A stretch of DNA of 64,000 nucleotides from Lewinellaceae bacterium (GTDB lineage: Bacteria > Bacteroidota > Bacteroidia > Chitinophagales > Saprospiraceae), in NCBI GenBank assembly GCA_020636095.1, contig JACJYN010000006.1, positions 62,001 to 126,000 of the forward strand, given 5' to 3'. The notes under the pieces were generated by a model that searched no databases, was not told the origin of the DNA, and was given only the letters and a program-made list of their open reading frames with translations. The position numbers and the translations under genes are program-made. Shown piece by piece: positions 20,401 to 30,100 of this stretch. Each line of letters begins with the position of its first letter. The first letter of the stretch is position 1.

Positions 20401-23400
20401 ATATTGGCGGAAAGAGTGGGGCAATCGTACGCTGGAGTGAGCAGGTACTCGACACACAGCTCTGGCGCCTGGGCGGGAGAGCCGTTGTAGGACTCGGCTG
20501 TCCGCCTGCCCGTACCATCTACGATGATGACAATGGAACTGCCGGAAGTATAACCACTGCGGTTGACAATTTCCTGAATAATGGAAGTTATATCTGAGGA
20601 TTGCTGTGCCGTTCCGGCATCGCCAACGCTATTCCAGGCCGGTGGTGCCCAGGCCACCGAAGCGCCGGTGCGCGGGCGGGCAGTGATATCGCTGTTACTG
20701 CTAGAGAAAGCAGGAGCATCATCGCTGGCTTCTCCGTAAATGGACAAGTTGCAGGGGTCCAGGTCCCGGGTTTCATCGACGGCAAATTGAATATGAGCGC
20801 CGGTGATGGTGGCGCCCTGCGGAATCTGGAGGGCATTAAACCTCATGCCGATGGTTTGGACTCCTGAATCGTCCGTCAATTCGAGGTCGCTGCTGGACAG
20901 GTCAACGGCGCCGGAACTGCTCTGCTCAGCATCATCATTGCCGGCGCTGACCCTGGAACAGGTAGTAACCGGCAAAGCTGGGCTGCCGCTACAGCTACAA
21001 TCTTGCTGAATAATATCTCCTGTAGTGTTGGGGTTGCCATCGTTGCAGGCATCTCCGGGCTGAGTAGTGATATTGGGGTCGTTATCGTCACAGTCTACAT
21101 CGGCGCAGACGCCGTCGCCGTCGTTATCGCCGATACCGGTGCAGGCGGTGGGGGTGCCGGTACAGTTGCAGTTGGCATCGAGCTGGTCGTTGAGGGTGGT
21201 GTTGTCCCCATCGTTGCAGGCGTCGCCAATCTGGCTGGTGATGTTCGGGTCGTTGTCGTCACAGTCTACATCGGCGCAGACACCGTCGCCGTCGTTATCG
21301 CCGATGCCGGTGCAGGCGGTGGGGGCGCCGGTGCAGTTGCAGTTGGCGTCCACCTGGTCGTTGGTGGTGGTGGGGTCTCCGTCGTTGCAGGGGTCTCCGG
21401 GCTGAGTAGTGATGTTGGGGTTGTTGTCGTCACAGTCTACATCAGCGCAGACACCGTCGCCATCGTTATCGCCGATGCCGGTGCAGGCAGTGGGGGTACC
21501 GGTGCAGTTGCAGTTGGCGTCCACCTGGTCGTTGGTGGTGGTGGGGTCTCCGTCGTTGCAGGTGTCGCCTGTCTGGCTGGTGATATTGGGGTCGTTATCG
21601 TCGCAGTCTACATCGTCGCAGACTCCGTCGCCGTCGTTGTCGCCAATGCCGGTACAGGCGGTGGGGGCGCCGGTGCAGTTGCAGTTGGCGTCGAGCTGGT
21701 CATTGAGGGTGGTGTTGTCGCCGTCGTTGCAGGCGTCGCCAATTTGGTTGGTTATGTTCGGGTCGTTGTCATCGCAGTCTACATCGGCGCAGACACCGTC
21801 GCCGTCGTTATCGCCGATGCCGGTGCAGGCGGTGGGGGCGCCGGTGCAGTTGCAGTTGGCATCGAGCTGGTCGTTGAGGGTGGTGTTGTCCCCATCGTTG
21901 CAGGCGTCGCCAATCTGGCTGGTGATGTTCGGATCGTTGTCATCACAGTCCACATCAGCGCAGACACCGTCGCCGTCGTTATCGCCGATGCCGGTGCAGG
22001 CGGTGGGGGTGCCGGTGCAGTTGCAGTTGGCGTCTATTTGGTCATTGAGGGTGGAGTTGTCGCCATCGTCACATGCCTGGCCAATAAAGGTGGTGATATT
22101 AGGGTCGTTGTCATCACAGTCCGAATCGGCGCAAACGCCGTCGCCGTCGTTATCGCCGATACCGGTGCAGACGGTGGGCGTACCGGCGCAATTGCAGTCG
22201 GCGCCAATGCGGTCATTGATGGTCGTATTGTCTCCATCGTTGCAGGCGTCGCCGATATTGGCGGAAAGAGCAGGGCAATCGTATGCCGGAGGTATAACGT
22301 ATTCTATACATAATTCCGGCGCCTGAGCAGGAGAGCCGTTGTAGGACTCGGCCGTACGCCTGCCCGTGCCATCTATGATGATGACAATTGAACTGGCGGA
22401 AGTATAAGCGCTGCGGTTGACAATTTCTTGAATAATGGAAGTTATATCCGACGTTTGCTGTGCCGTTCCGGCATCGCCGACGCTATTCCAGGCCGGTGGG
22501 GCCCAGGCTACTGAAGCGCCGGTACGCGGGCGGGCAGTGATATCGTTGTTACTGCTAGAGAAAGCAGGAGCATCATCGCTGGCTTCTCCGTAAATGGACA
22601 AGTTGCAAGGGTCGATATCCCGGGTTTCATCTACGGCAAATTGAATATGGGCGGTAGTGATGACAGCGCCCTGCGGGATCGACAGGCCATTAAACCTCAT
22701 GCCGATGGTTTGGACGCCCGAGTCGTCCGTTAGTTCCAGGTCGCTGCTGGACAGGTCTATGGAACCAGAACTGCTTTGTTCGGCATCATCGTTGCCCGCG
22801 CTTACTCTGGAGCAGGTAATTATAGGAGGAACGCCTCCTCCGCAGCTACAATCCGGTTGAATCGTTTCCCAGAAGGTGTTGGGGTCACCATCATCACAGC
22901 TTTCGCCGGGTTGGGTGGTGATATTGGGGTTGTTGTCATCACAGTCTACATCGGCGCAGACGCCATCGCCGTCAGCATCGCCAATGCCGGTGCAGGCGGT
23001 AGGCGTACCGGTACAGTTGCAGTTGGCGTCGATTTGGTCATTGAGGGTGGTGTTGTCGCCATCGTCACATGCCTGGCCAGTAGAGGTGGTGATATTGGGG
23101 TTGTTGTCATCACAGTCTACGTCGGTGCAGACGCCATCACCGTCGGCATCACCGATGCCGGTGCAGGCGGTGGGGGTCCCGGTGCAGTTGCAGTTGGCGT
23201 CGATGAGGTCATTGAGGGTGGTGTTGTCACCGTCGTCACATGCCTGGCCAGTAGAGGTGGTGATATTGGGGTTGTTGTCATCACAGTCTATGTCGGCGCA
23301 GACGCCATCGCCGTCGTCATCGCCGATGCCGGTGCAGGCGGTGGGGGTACCGGTACAGTTGCAGTTGGCGTCGATGAGGTCATTGAGGGTGGTGTTGTCG

Positions 23401-26400
23401 CCATCGTCACATGCCTGGCCAGTAAAGGTGGTGATATTGGGGTTGTTGTCATCACAGTCTATGTCGGCGCAGACACCATCGCCGTCGTCATCGCCGATGC
23501 CGGTGCAGGCGGTGGGGGTCCCGGTACAGTTGCAGTTGGCGTCGATGAGGTCATTGAGGGTGGTGTTGTCGCCATCGTCACATGCCTGGCCAGTAAAGGT
23601 GGTGATATTGGGGTTGTTGTCATCACAGTCTACGTCGGCGCAGACGCCATCGCCGTCGTCATCGCCGATGCCGGTGCAGGCGGTGGGGGTCCCGGTGCAG
23701 TTGCAGTTGGCGTCGATGAGGTCATTGAGGGTGGTGTTGTCGCCGTCGTCACATGCCTGGCCAGTAGAGGTGGTGATATTGGGGTTGTTGTCATCACAGT
23801 CTATGTCGGCGCAAACGCCATCGCCGTCGTCATCGCCGATGCCGGTGCAGGCGGTGGGGGTCCCGGTGCAGTTGCAGTTGGCATCCAGTGCATCGTTGAC
23901 AGTTGTATTGTCGCCGTCGTCACATGCCTGGCCAATAGAGGTGGTGATATTGGGGTTGTTGTCATCACAGTCTATGTCAGCGCAGACGCCGTCCCCATCG
24001 GCATCCCCGACGCCAGTGCAAGTGGTGGGCGTACCGGCGCAGTTGCAATTGGCGTCCAGGCTATCATTGATGGTCGTATCGTCGCCATCGTTGCAGGCTT
24101 CGCCGGGGTAATGGGCATTAAAAAAGTCATTGTCGTCACAATCCACATCGGTGCAAATGCCATCGCCATCCGAGTCGCCGATGCCGGTGCAGGATGTTGG
24201 CGTACCGGAACAATTACAATCACCATCGATGGAGTCATTGATGGTAGTAGGGTCGCCATCATTACAGGGATAGCCAATATTGGCCGACAAGGCCGGACAG
24301 TCCCAGGCCACTGGAAGGAGCGTATACTCAACACATAACTCCGGCGCCTGTGCCGGGAAACCATCATAGGCTTCGGCCGTTCGGCCTCCTATACCATCGA
24401 TAATGACACTGACGGCACTACCGGCCGCGTAGCCGGGCCGGTTGACGATTTCCTGAATGATTGCATAAATATCAGGTGTGCGTTGTTCCGGCCCAAAACT
24501 GGCAATGGTTGGCCATTCCGCCGGCGCCCATTGTACGGTAGCTGCGGTACGTTGGCGGTTGGAAATGTTGTGGTCAATATCGGCAAAGGGAAGCGAGTCG
24601 TCCGTGTCTTCACCAAAAATCCTGAGGCGGGAGGGATTGATATTGAGGTTGTCATCGACGGTAAACTGAATATGGGCGCTGGTGATCGTTGCGCCCTGAG
24701 GAATGTTCAGGCCGGTAAATCTCATGCCGATCACCTGCCGCCCCCGGTTGGGGTCGTAGGCCAGTTCCAGGTCGGTGCTTCCTATGTCCATCGTACCAGT
24801 CGACTTTTCTTCCGCATCATCCGCGCTGTTGTCAATCCGGGAGCAGGTAACGGCCGGGCCGGGTGTGCCGCCTCCACAACTGCAATCTCCCTGTATGGTT
24901 TCCCCGGAAGTGGTGGGGTCTCCATCGTCACAGGCGTCGCCGGGTTGGTAAGCGATGCTGGGATCGTTGTCGTCACAATCTACATCGGCACATACTCCGT
25001 CCGCATCGGCATCTCCAATGCCGAAACAGGCGTTGGGGGCGCCGGCGCAGTTGCAGTTGGTGTCATAGACATCATTGGAAGTCGTGTTATCTCCATCATC
25101 GCAAGGGCTGCCCGGGTAAGCGGTAATATTGGGGTCAGGATCGCAATCAACGGTTCCTTGCTCGAAAATACCTATATCAAAGCCACCTCCCTGAGGGCGG
25201 GGTGTCCCCCAGAAGTCAACAGCGGCTGCAACATTGGTTCCACTGTTAATACAAGGGCTGCCGCCCGCCAATCGGAAATGATCGGGAAGGGTTCCGGCCG
25301 GATTGATAAACTGAGGATCCGCCCAGAATCCATTGGGCTCAAATGAGGGGTTGGCATCCCTGAGTTCCTGAAAGGAGTAATTTTGGTAGATATTCTCATC
25401 CCGGGTAAGGGTGAAATAGCAGTTGTAGTCAAAAACGATGTTGGGCGGCATGGGGCCGCTGATGTCCTGATCGGCGCCGGAAAAATCAAAGATATTGTTT
25501 TTTATTTCCAGTTGTCCGATACTGTCCTGCAGCCAGATCAGGTTTCCGGTGCGGTTGCCCGGAGCGATCACATTGTGCCATATCCGGATATTGTCGGTAT
25601 TGCCCAGTTGCAGGCAGTGGTGGCCGGTTCCGGCAATGACATTATTGTAAGCCCATACATTGGGCACTTTTATGGTGAGGTCGCCAACGCCCTGGCTGAT
25701 GGAGTTGGAGTACAGAAAGTTACCTCTGACCTCAACGGTGTTCACCCAGCTTTTTACTACATAAATGCCGCCCGCCAGAGAATTGCTGATATGATTCCCT
25801 TCCAGCAGAATATTGGTTCCGGAAGTAATGTCAATCCCATCTTCTCCGGACTTAATGATGGTGTTGTTGCGAATAATTACGTCTCCTTCCAGGTTATTGC
25901 CCTGGGCGTCGCTATGGCAGGTAATGGCATCTTCCAGGTCGAGCACGACCGGGTTTTCGACCCAACAGTCCTCGATCAGAACACCTTTCATTTTATTGTT
26001 CAGTGATCCATTCATGAGGATGCCGTTGACCCCGTAATTGTAAACATACAGGCCCTTTAGCCATAGGTTCCCGCCTCCGAAATCAGAGCTTACCGCATTA
26101 CTGGTAGCGTTGGTTACATCTATATCTATGAATACATTCCAGTAATTGCCGGTCTCTTTTCCCATCCATAGCACATTATTCCCTCCGTGGTCAAGGTGAA
26201 AGCCTTCGACGATGACATAGTCGTGCCGGATGACGATGCCTTGCCCTCCCTGGCATTCGATCAGTGGCTTGGCAGGGCTGTTGCCGTAAGCGCCGAAATA
26301 AATACAGTTATTATCGTTGAGGTCGATCAGGTCAAAGCTCATGGGTTGGCCCACAATACTTTCCTGAATCGTGATCGTATTACCTGGAGAGCCGCCGATC

Positions 26401-26738
26401 CGGGGATCAAGCGGCCCATCCATCCAGATAGCGCCTCTCATGAATAGAATGCTGTCCCCCGGAGCAAAGAAAATACTGTTCACCTTGGGTATAGTTGCCC
26501 AGGGGCCTGTATTTCCCCCCTGGTAGCTGGCGGACTGTCCGTCGTAGTTGTCGCTACCGTTTTGGGAGTCTACATAGTAGGTAGTCGCTGAAATATCAGA
26601 GCTGAATAGTAAAAAGAAGAATCCCGCCAGAAGGATCATTCTGAAGCGGCTAGGGTATAACAGAAGGTACACCGCCCGAAGATGCTCTTTGAAGCCTTTA
26701 ATCTTTCCGATATCAATTGTTGTAAAGTCGGTCGTCAT
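17415..26738 (-). CDS. Giant type IX-secreted beta-helix / Cys-rich repeat protein
   Basis: 3,107 residues if started at 26738. An internal ATG at 26639 would give a shorter signal peptide, but the paralogue at 1-2846 also has a long pre-signal leader, so the longer form is kept. Order: hydrophobic export segment (about residues 34-51); right-handed parallel beta-helix with NN.I..N..I ladders (about residues 52-520), rich in Asn and Gly as in pectate-lyase-like folds; then five DNRLRE-like domains alternating with blocks of 1, 8, 7, 5 and 3 Cys-rich 57-residue repeats (about 24 in all); and a type IX sorting domain (VHPNPARDWL ... IYFLQLF ... KFVVQK). The beta-helix replaces the phosphatase head of most neighbours, so heads seem to be exchanged on a shared repeat stalk. 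Carbohydrate binding or cleavage is plausible for the head but not shown. Confidence 0.9.
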   Translation of the reverse strand: MTTDFTTIDIGKIKGFKEHLRAVYLLLYPSRFRMILLAGFFFLLFSSDISATTYYVDSQNGSDNYDGQSASYQGGNTGPWATIPKVNSIFFAPGDSILFMRGAIWMDGPLDPRIGGSPGNTITIQESIVGQPMSFDLIDLNDNNCIYFGAYGNSPAKPLIECQGGQGIVIRHDYVIVEGFHLDHGGNNVLWMGKETGNYWNVFIDIDVTNATSNAVSSDFGGGNLWLKGLYVYNYGVNGILMNGSLNNKMKGVLIEDCWVENPVVLDLEDAITCHSDAQGNNLEGDVIIRNNTIIKSGEDGIDITSGTNILLEGNHISNSLAGGIYVVKSWVNTVEVRGNFLYSNSISQGVGDLTIKVPNVWAYNNVIAGTGHHCLQLGNTDNIRIWHNVIAPGNRTGNLIWLQDSIGQLEIKNNIFDFSGADQDISGPMPPNIVFDYNCYFTLTRDENIYQNYSFQELRDANPSFEPNGFWADPQFINPAGTLPDHFRLAGGSPCINSGTNVAAAVDFWGTPRPQGGGFDIGIFEQGTVDCDPDPNITAYPGSPCDDGDNTTSNDVYDTNCNCAGAPNACFGIGDADADGVCADVDCDDNDPSIAYQPGDACDDGDPTTSGETIQGDCSCGGGTPGPAVTCSRIDNSADDAEEKSTGTMDIGSTDLELAYDPNRGRQVIGMRFTGLNIPQGATITSAHIQFTVDDNLNINPSRLRIFGEDTDDSLPFADIDHNISNRQRTAATVQWAPAEWPTIASFGPEQRTPDIYAIIQEIVNRPGYAAGSAVSVIIDGIGGRTAEAYDGFPAQAPELCVEYTLLPVAWDCPALSANIGYPCNDGDPTTINDSIDGDCNCSGTPTSCTGIGDSDGDGICTDVDCDDNDFFNAHYPGEACNDGDDTTINDSLDANCNCAGTPTTCTGVGDADGDGVCADIDCDDNNPNITTSIGQACDDGDNTTVNDALDANCNCTGTPTACTGIGDDDGDGVCADIDCDDNNPNITTSTGQACDDGDNTTLNDLIDANCNCTGTPTACTGIGDDDGDGVCADVDCDDNNPNITTFTGQACDDGDNTTLNDLIDANCNCTGTPTACTGIGDDDGDGVCADIDCDDNNPNITTFTGQACDDGDNTTLNDLIDANCNCTGTPTACTGIGDDDGDGVCADIDCDDNNPNITTSTGQACDDGDNTTLNDLIDANCNCTGTPTACTGIGDADGDGVCTDVDCDDNNPNITTSTGQACDDGDNTTLNDQIDANCNCTGTPTACTGIGDADGDGVCADVDCDDNNPNITTQPGESCDDGDPNTFWETIQPDCSCGGGVPPIITCSRVSAGNDDAEQSSSGSIDLSSSDLELTDDSGVQTIGMRFNGLSIPQGAVITTAHIQFAVDETRDIDPCNLSIYGEASDDAPAFSSSNNDITARPRTGASVAWAPPAWNSVGDAGTAQQTSDITSIIQEIVNRSAYTSASSIVIIIDGTGRRTAESYNGSPAQAPELCIEYVIPPAYDCPALSANIGDACNDGDNTTINDRIGADCNCAGTPTVCTGIGDNDGDGVCADSDCDDNDPNITTFIGQACDDGDNSTLNDQIDANCNCTGTPTACTGIGDNDGDGVCADVDCDDNDPNITSQIGDACNDGDNTTLNDQLDANCNCTGAPTACTGIGDNDGDGVCADVDCDDNDPNITNQIGDACNDGDNTTLNDQLDANCNCTGAPTACTGIGDNDGDGVCDDVDCDDNDPNITSQTGDTCNDGDPTTTNDQVDANCNCTGTPTACTGIGDNDGDGVCADVDCDDNNPNITTQPGDPCNDGDPTTTNDQVDANCNCTGAPTACTGIGDNDGDGVCADVDCDDNDPNITSQIGDACNDGDNTTLNDQLDANCNCTGTPTACTGIGDNDGDGVCADVDCDDNDPNITTQPGDACNDGNPNTTGDIIQQDCSCSGSPALPVTTCSRVSAGNDDAEQSSSGAVDLSSSDLELTDDSGVQTIGMRFNALQIPQGATITGAHIQFAVDETRDLDPCNLSIYGEASDDAPAFSSSNSDITARPRTGASVAWAPPAWNSVGDAGTAQQSSDITSIIQEIVNRSGYTSGSSIVIIVDGTGRRTAESYNGSPAQAPELCVEYLLTPAYDCPTLSANIGDACNDGDPTTNNDQVDANCNCAGTPTACTGIGDNDGDGICADVDCNDNNPNITTQPGDACNDGDPTTNNDQVDANCNCAGTPTACTGIGDNDGDGVCADVDCDDNDPNITSQIGDTCNDGDPTTTNDQVDANCNCTGAPTACTGIGDNDGDGVCADVDCDDNDPNITSQIGDACNDGDPTTNNDRIDANCNCTGAPTACTGIGDNDGDGVCADVDCDDNDPNITSQIGDACNDGDNTTLNDQLDANCNCTGAPTACTGIGDNDGDGVCADVDCDDNDPNITTQPGDACNDGNPNTTGDIIQQDCSCSGSPALPATTCSRVSAGNDDAEQSSSGAIDLSSSDLELTDDSGVQTIGMRFNALQIPQGATITGAHIQFAVDETRDLDPCNLSIYGEASDNAPAFSSSNNNITARPRTGASVAWAPPAWNSVGDAGTAQQSSDITSIIQEIVNRSGYTSGSSIVIIIDGTGRRTAESYNGSPAQAPELCVEYLLTPAYDCPTLSANIGDACNDGDPTTTNDQVDANCNCTGTPTACTGIGDNDGDGVCADVDCNDNNPNITYQTGDACNDGDPTTIDDSIDSDCNCSGIPTACTGIGDSDGDGVCADVDCNDNDPNITTQPGDACDDGDPTTYNDQVDANCNCTGTPTACTGIGDNDGDGICADVDCDDNDPNITNQTGDTCDDGDPNTSGDTIQQDCSCVGNSVLPVSTCSRISASSDDAEEDDAGAVDLTSSDLELIEDPSQGPQTVGMRFNGLQIPQGATITNAHIQFAVDEIRNLDPCSLSIHGEASDNAATFTSSNNNISNRPRTSAAVAWAPQSWAAVGDAGAAQQTSDIASVIQEIVNRSGYTSASSIAIIIEGTGRRTAESYNGSTTQAPELCVEYTLPAVALRPGAPASVTAARENFTTGQENTIGSLSVHPNPARDWLSISFTTNIEGPVQIRARELSGKALFNDIRIANQGKNTILLDELALPNGIYFLQLFMNGSTRSVKFVVQK
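18840..21330 (-). repeat. 1,512-bp higher-order tandem duplication inside the gene
   Basis: Sequence at about 18840-19820 recurs almost unchanged at about 20352-21330, an offset of 1,512 bp (504 codons, in frame). Examples are the segments starting at 18909/20421 and 19490/21002. The copied module contains one DNRLRE-like domain with its flanking Cys-rich repeats, so whole multi-domain modules are duplicated as well as single 57-residue units. Confidence 0.8.
22830..24195 (-). repeat. 171-bp in-frame tandem array, about 8 units
   Basis: About eight 57-residue repeats, several nearly identical, carry the signature DDDGDG and NITTSTG/NITTFTG followed by QACDDGDNTTLNDLID. This is the most homogeneous array in this gene. 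Unit borders are approximate. Confidence 0.8.
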
Positions 26739-27073
26739 TTTCAGTCACAGGTTTACACCAGAGCTGAATCGCCACTCATTGATTTACAGTGGCGGGCACT
26801 CCGATGAAGGTATTCAATTATTGAGTTAATCGGGGGATATAATCAGGGGGATTATTACAGTAAGGGGGCGTCGCCCCCCTCGGGTTTTGCGTAAGCTGTT
26901 CCAGGAAATAGAAAAGTAATGGATAAAATTAAGCCGCTTTCCTGTTGGTTCTTTTCGGGATAAAGCCTTCTCTCGATATGGCTGGCGTCATATCCTATCT
27001 GGTAGATACGAACAGAAACCCAAATAGTGTTGCCTCAACGAGTTAAAAAAACAAAAATTAAGCTAAAAAACAG
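26739..27073. other. Intergenic region upstream of the 3,107-residue gene
   Basis: No gene is supported. Two hairpins are visible: CGCCACT/AGTGGCG (26771-26777 and 26789-26795), just upstream of the ATG at 26738, and a short very GC-rich one, GGGGGC-GTC-GCCCCC, at 26864-26878. Either could lie in the 5' leader or act as a secondary terminator for readthrough from the right. No promoter could be assigned. Confidence 0.4.
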
Positions 27074-27103
27074 GCCGGGTTCCCCAAAGATAGGAAACCC
27101 GGC
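27074..27103 (-). terminator. Rho-independent terminator
   Basis: An 8-bp GC-rich stem (GCCGGGTT/AACCCGGC) with a small internal asymmetry is followed on the minus strand by CTGTTTTTTAGC, a proper T-run. It begins 17 bp after the stop of the gene at 27120-31769. Confidence 0.8.
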
Positions 27104-27119
27104 ATTAAGATGCTAAATG

Positions 27120-30100
27120 CTAATCTTTTTGTATAATAAACTTGGCAGATTGTAATGCATCGCTGGTAAAGATTTGCAGGAAATACAGGCCATCCGGCAG
27201 TGACAGGCCATCCAGCATTATGGTGTTTTTGCCCTTGCCAATTTCCTGCATACGATTGATTACGACCTGTCCATTTAAGCTCCGGGCTTGAATCTGCACT
27301 TTGCCCTCCATCATACTGGTAAATGTAACCATTAGCTGGTCATTGGCTGGGTTGGGATGGATACTGATTGGGCTGAAGGCGTCCTCACCGGCTGCTTCCA
27401 GGAAAGAATTCATAGCTGCCTGTCCTACTTCTGCTCCTGCGGCCATAGTAGTATTTGTCGGCGCTTGCCGGTTGGCGCCTGGGGCATAGAGGTACGAAAC
27501 GCATAGTTCCGGCGCCTGGGTAGGAGATCCATTGAAGGACTCCGCCGTCCGCCGCCCGGTACCATCCATGATGATCGCGATGGAACTGGCGGAAGTATAT
27601 CCATTGCGGTTGACGATTTCCTGGATGATGGAGGAAATATCCGGCGTTTGCTGGGCTACTCCGGCGTCACCTATCGACAACCAGGCCTGGGGCGACCAGG
27701 AGGCCGCAGCGTTGGTGCGGGGCCGGCTGCTGATGTTGGCGCTGGCCGCCAGAAAAGTGCCGGCGTTATCAGCTGCCTGGCCGTAAATATTGATCAAACA
27801 GGGGTTGTCGTTCGCCGTTTCATCCACTGTAAACTGTATATACGCATTGGTGATCACCGCTCCCTGCGGGATGTTGAGGCCGTTGAATCGCATACCGATG
27901 GTTTGGATGCCCAGGCTGGGGTCGGTCGCCAGCTCCAGGTCACTACTGGTCAGGTCGGCAGGGCCTCCTTGTTGTTCGGCATCATCGCTGCTGCTATTGA
28001 TCCGGGAACAGCTGGTCGTAGGCGTTGAGCTTCCGCCACCGCAACTGCAATCCCCCTGAATGGTTTCTCCTACGGTATTAGGGTTCCCATCGTCACAGGC
28101 GTCGCCTTGCTGGAAGGTGATATTGGGGTCGTTATCATCGCAATCCACATCGGCGCAGATGCCGTCGCCATCCATATCACCGACGTTGGGGCAGCTGTTG
28201 AGAACGCCTACGCAATTGCAGGCAAGATCGTAAGCATCGTTGATCGTGGCGGCGTTGCCGTCATCGCAGGGGGCGCCGGGCTGAGTGGTGACGTTGGGGT
28301 CGTTGTCGTCGCAATCTACATCGTCACAGACTCCATCGCCGTCGGCATCGCCGATGCCGGTGCAGGCAGTGGGCGTGCCGGCGCAATCACAATCGCCGTC
28401 CACCGTATCGTTAATGGTGGTATTGTCGCCATCGTCACAAGGTGATCCGAAATAAGCCGACAGGCTGGGGCAATCGTAGTCGGGCGGGGTGCTGAAGTAG
28501 TCCACACATAACCGGGGCGCTCCGGCCGGAGCATTGGCGGATTCTGCTGTCCGCCGGCCGCTGCCTTCCAGGATCAGCACGATCGAGCTGGCGGAAGTAT
28601 ATCCACTGCGGTTGACGATTTCCTGGATGATGGACGATAGGTCCGGTGTTTGCTGATCCGGGCCGGACTGGCCGACCACCAGCCAATGAGGCGGTGTCCA
28701 GTTTACCGAGCTGCCGGTACGGGGGCGGCTGCTGATGTTGGAGTTGGAGGTAGTGAAGGTAGGCGCATTATCACTGGCCTGCCCCCTTATGATAAGGTTG
28801 CAGGGGTCATCATTAACCGACTCGTCCACCGTGAACTGTATATAGGCATTGGTAATAAAAGCACCCTGTGGAATATTGAGGTTGTTAAACCGCATACCGA
28901 CCAGCTGGCTGAGGTTGTCGGTGGATAATTCGAGGTCGTTACTGGTTGTACTTACTGACCCGGAGGAGCTGCGCTCTTCGGCATCATCGCTACTGGCATT
29001 GACAGTAGAGCAGGTGCTTATCGGCAACTCAGTTCCTCCACCGCAGCTACAGTCGGCCTGTATCGTCTCCCCGTTGGTGGCAGGGTTGCCATCATTGCAG
29101 GCGTCGCCAGGCTGAGTCGTGATATTGGGGTCGTTGGGCTCACAATCCACATCGTCGCAGACGCCGTCGCCGTCGGCATCGCCGATGCCGGTGCAGGCCG
29201 TAGGGATACCCGTGCAATTGCAGTTGGAGTCATAGGTGTCATTGATCGTGGTGTTATCTCCGTCATCGCAGGGGTCTCCGGCAACGGAGGTGCTATTGGG
29301 GTCGTTGTCATCGCAGTCTATATCGGCGCAGATACCGTCGCCATCCATGTCGCCGATATTCGGGCAATCATTGAAGACGCCGGCGCAGTTGCAATCGGCG
29401 TCCAGCACGTCGTTAACGGTGGCGGGGTTGCCGTCATCGCAGGCCGCTCCGACATAGGTTATAACACTGGGGTCGTTATCATCGCAGTCGATGTCGGCGC
29501 AGATGCCATCGCCGTCAACGTCACCAATACCGGTACAGGCGGTGGGGGTGCCGGCGCAATTGCAATTGGCGTCAATGACGTCATTGATGGTCGTATTATC
29601 TCCATCATTGCAGGGGGAACCAATATTGGCGCCAATAGCGGGGCAATCGGGAAGGCTGAGGGAATACCGGACGCAAAGCTCCGGGGCATTCAGGTTGGAG
29701 CCTTCAAAGGACTCGGCGGTTCTCCTGCCCGTACCTTCCAGGATGAGGGCGATCGAGCTGCTGGCCGTGTAACCGGGCCGGTCGACGATTTCCTGGATGA
29801 CCTGGGCAACATTAACCGTTTGCTGGGCAAGGCCGGCGTCGCCAATGGCCAGCCAATGGGCCGGCTGCCAGAGTGCGGTGGCGCTGGTCCGGGGCCGGCT
29901 ACTGACGTCCCATCTGGCGGAAGTAAAGGTGGGGGCATTATCGGAAGCCTGCCCGTAAATGGTAAGGTTGCAAGGGTCGTCGTTTACGGCCTCATCGGCA
30001 GTAAACTCAATATGGGCCTCTTGAATAACGGCGCCTTGAGGGATGTTCAGCCCCGTGAAACGCATCCCTACCACCTGGTTGCCCACCGAGGGGTCATTGA

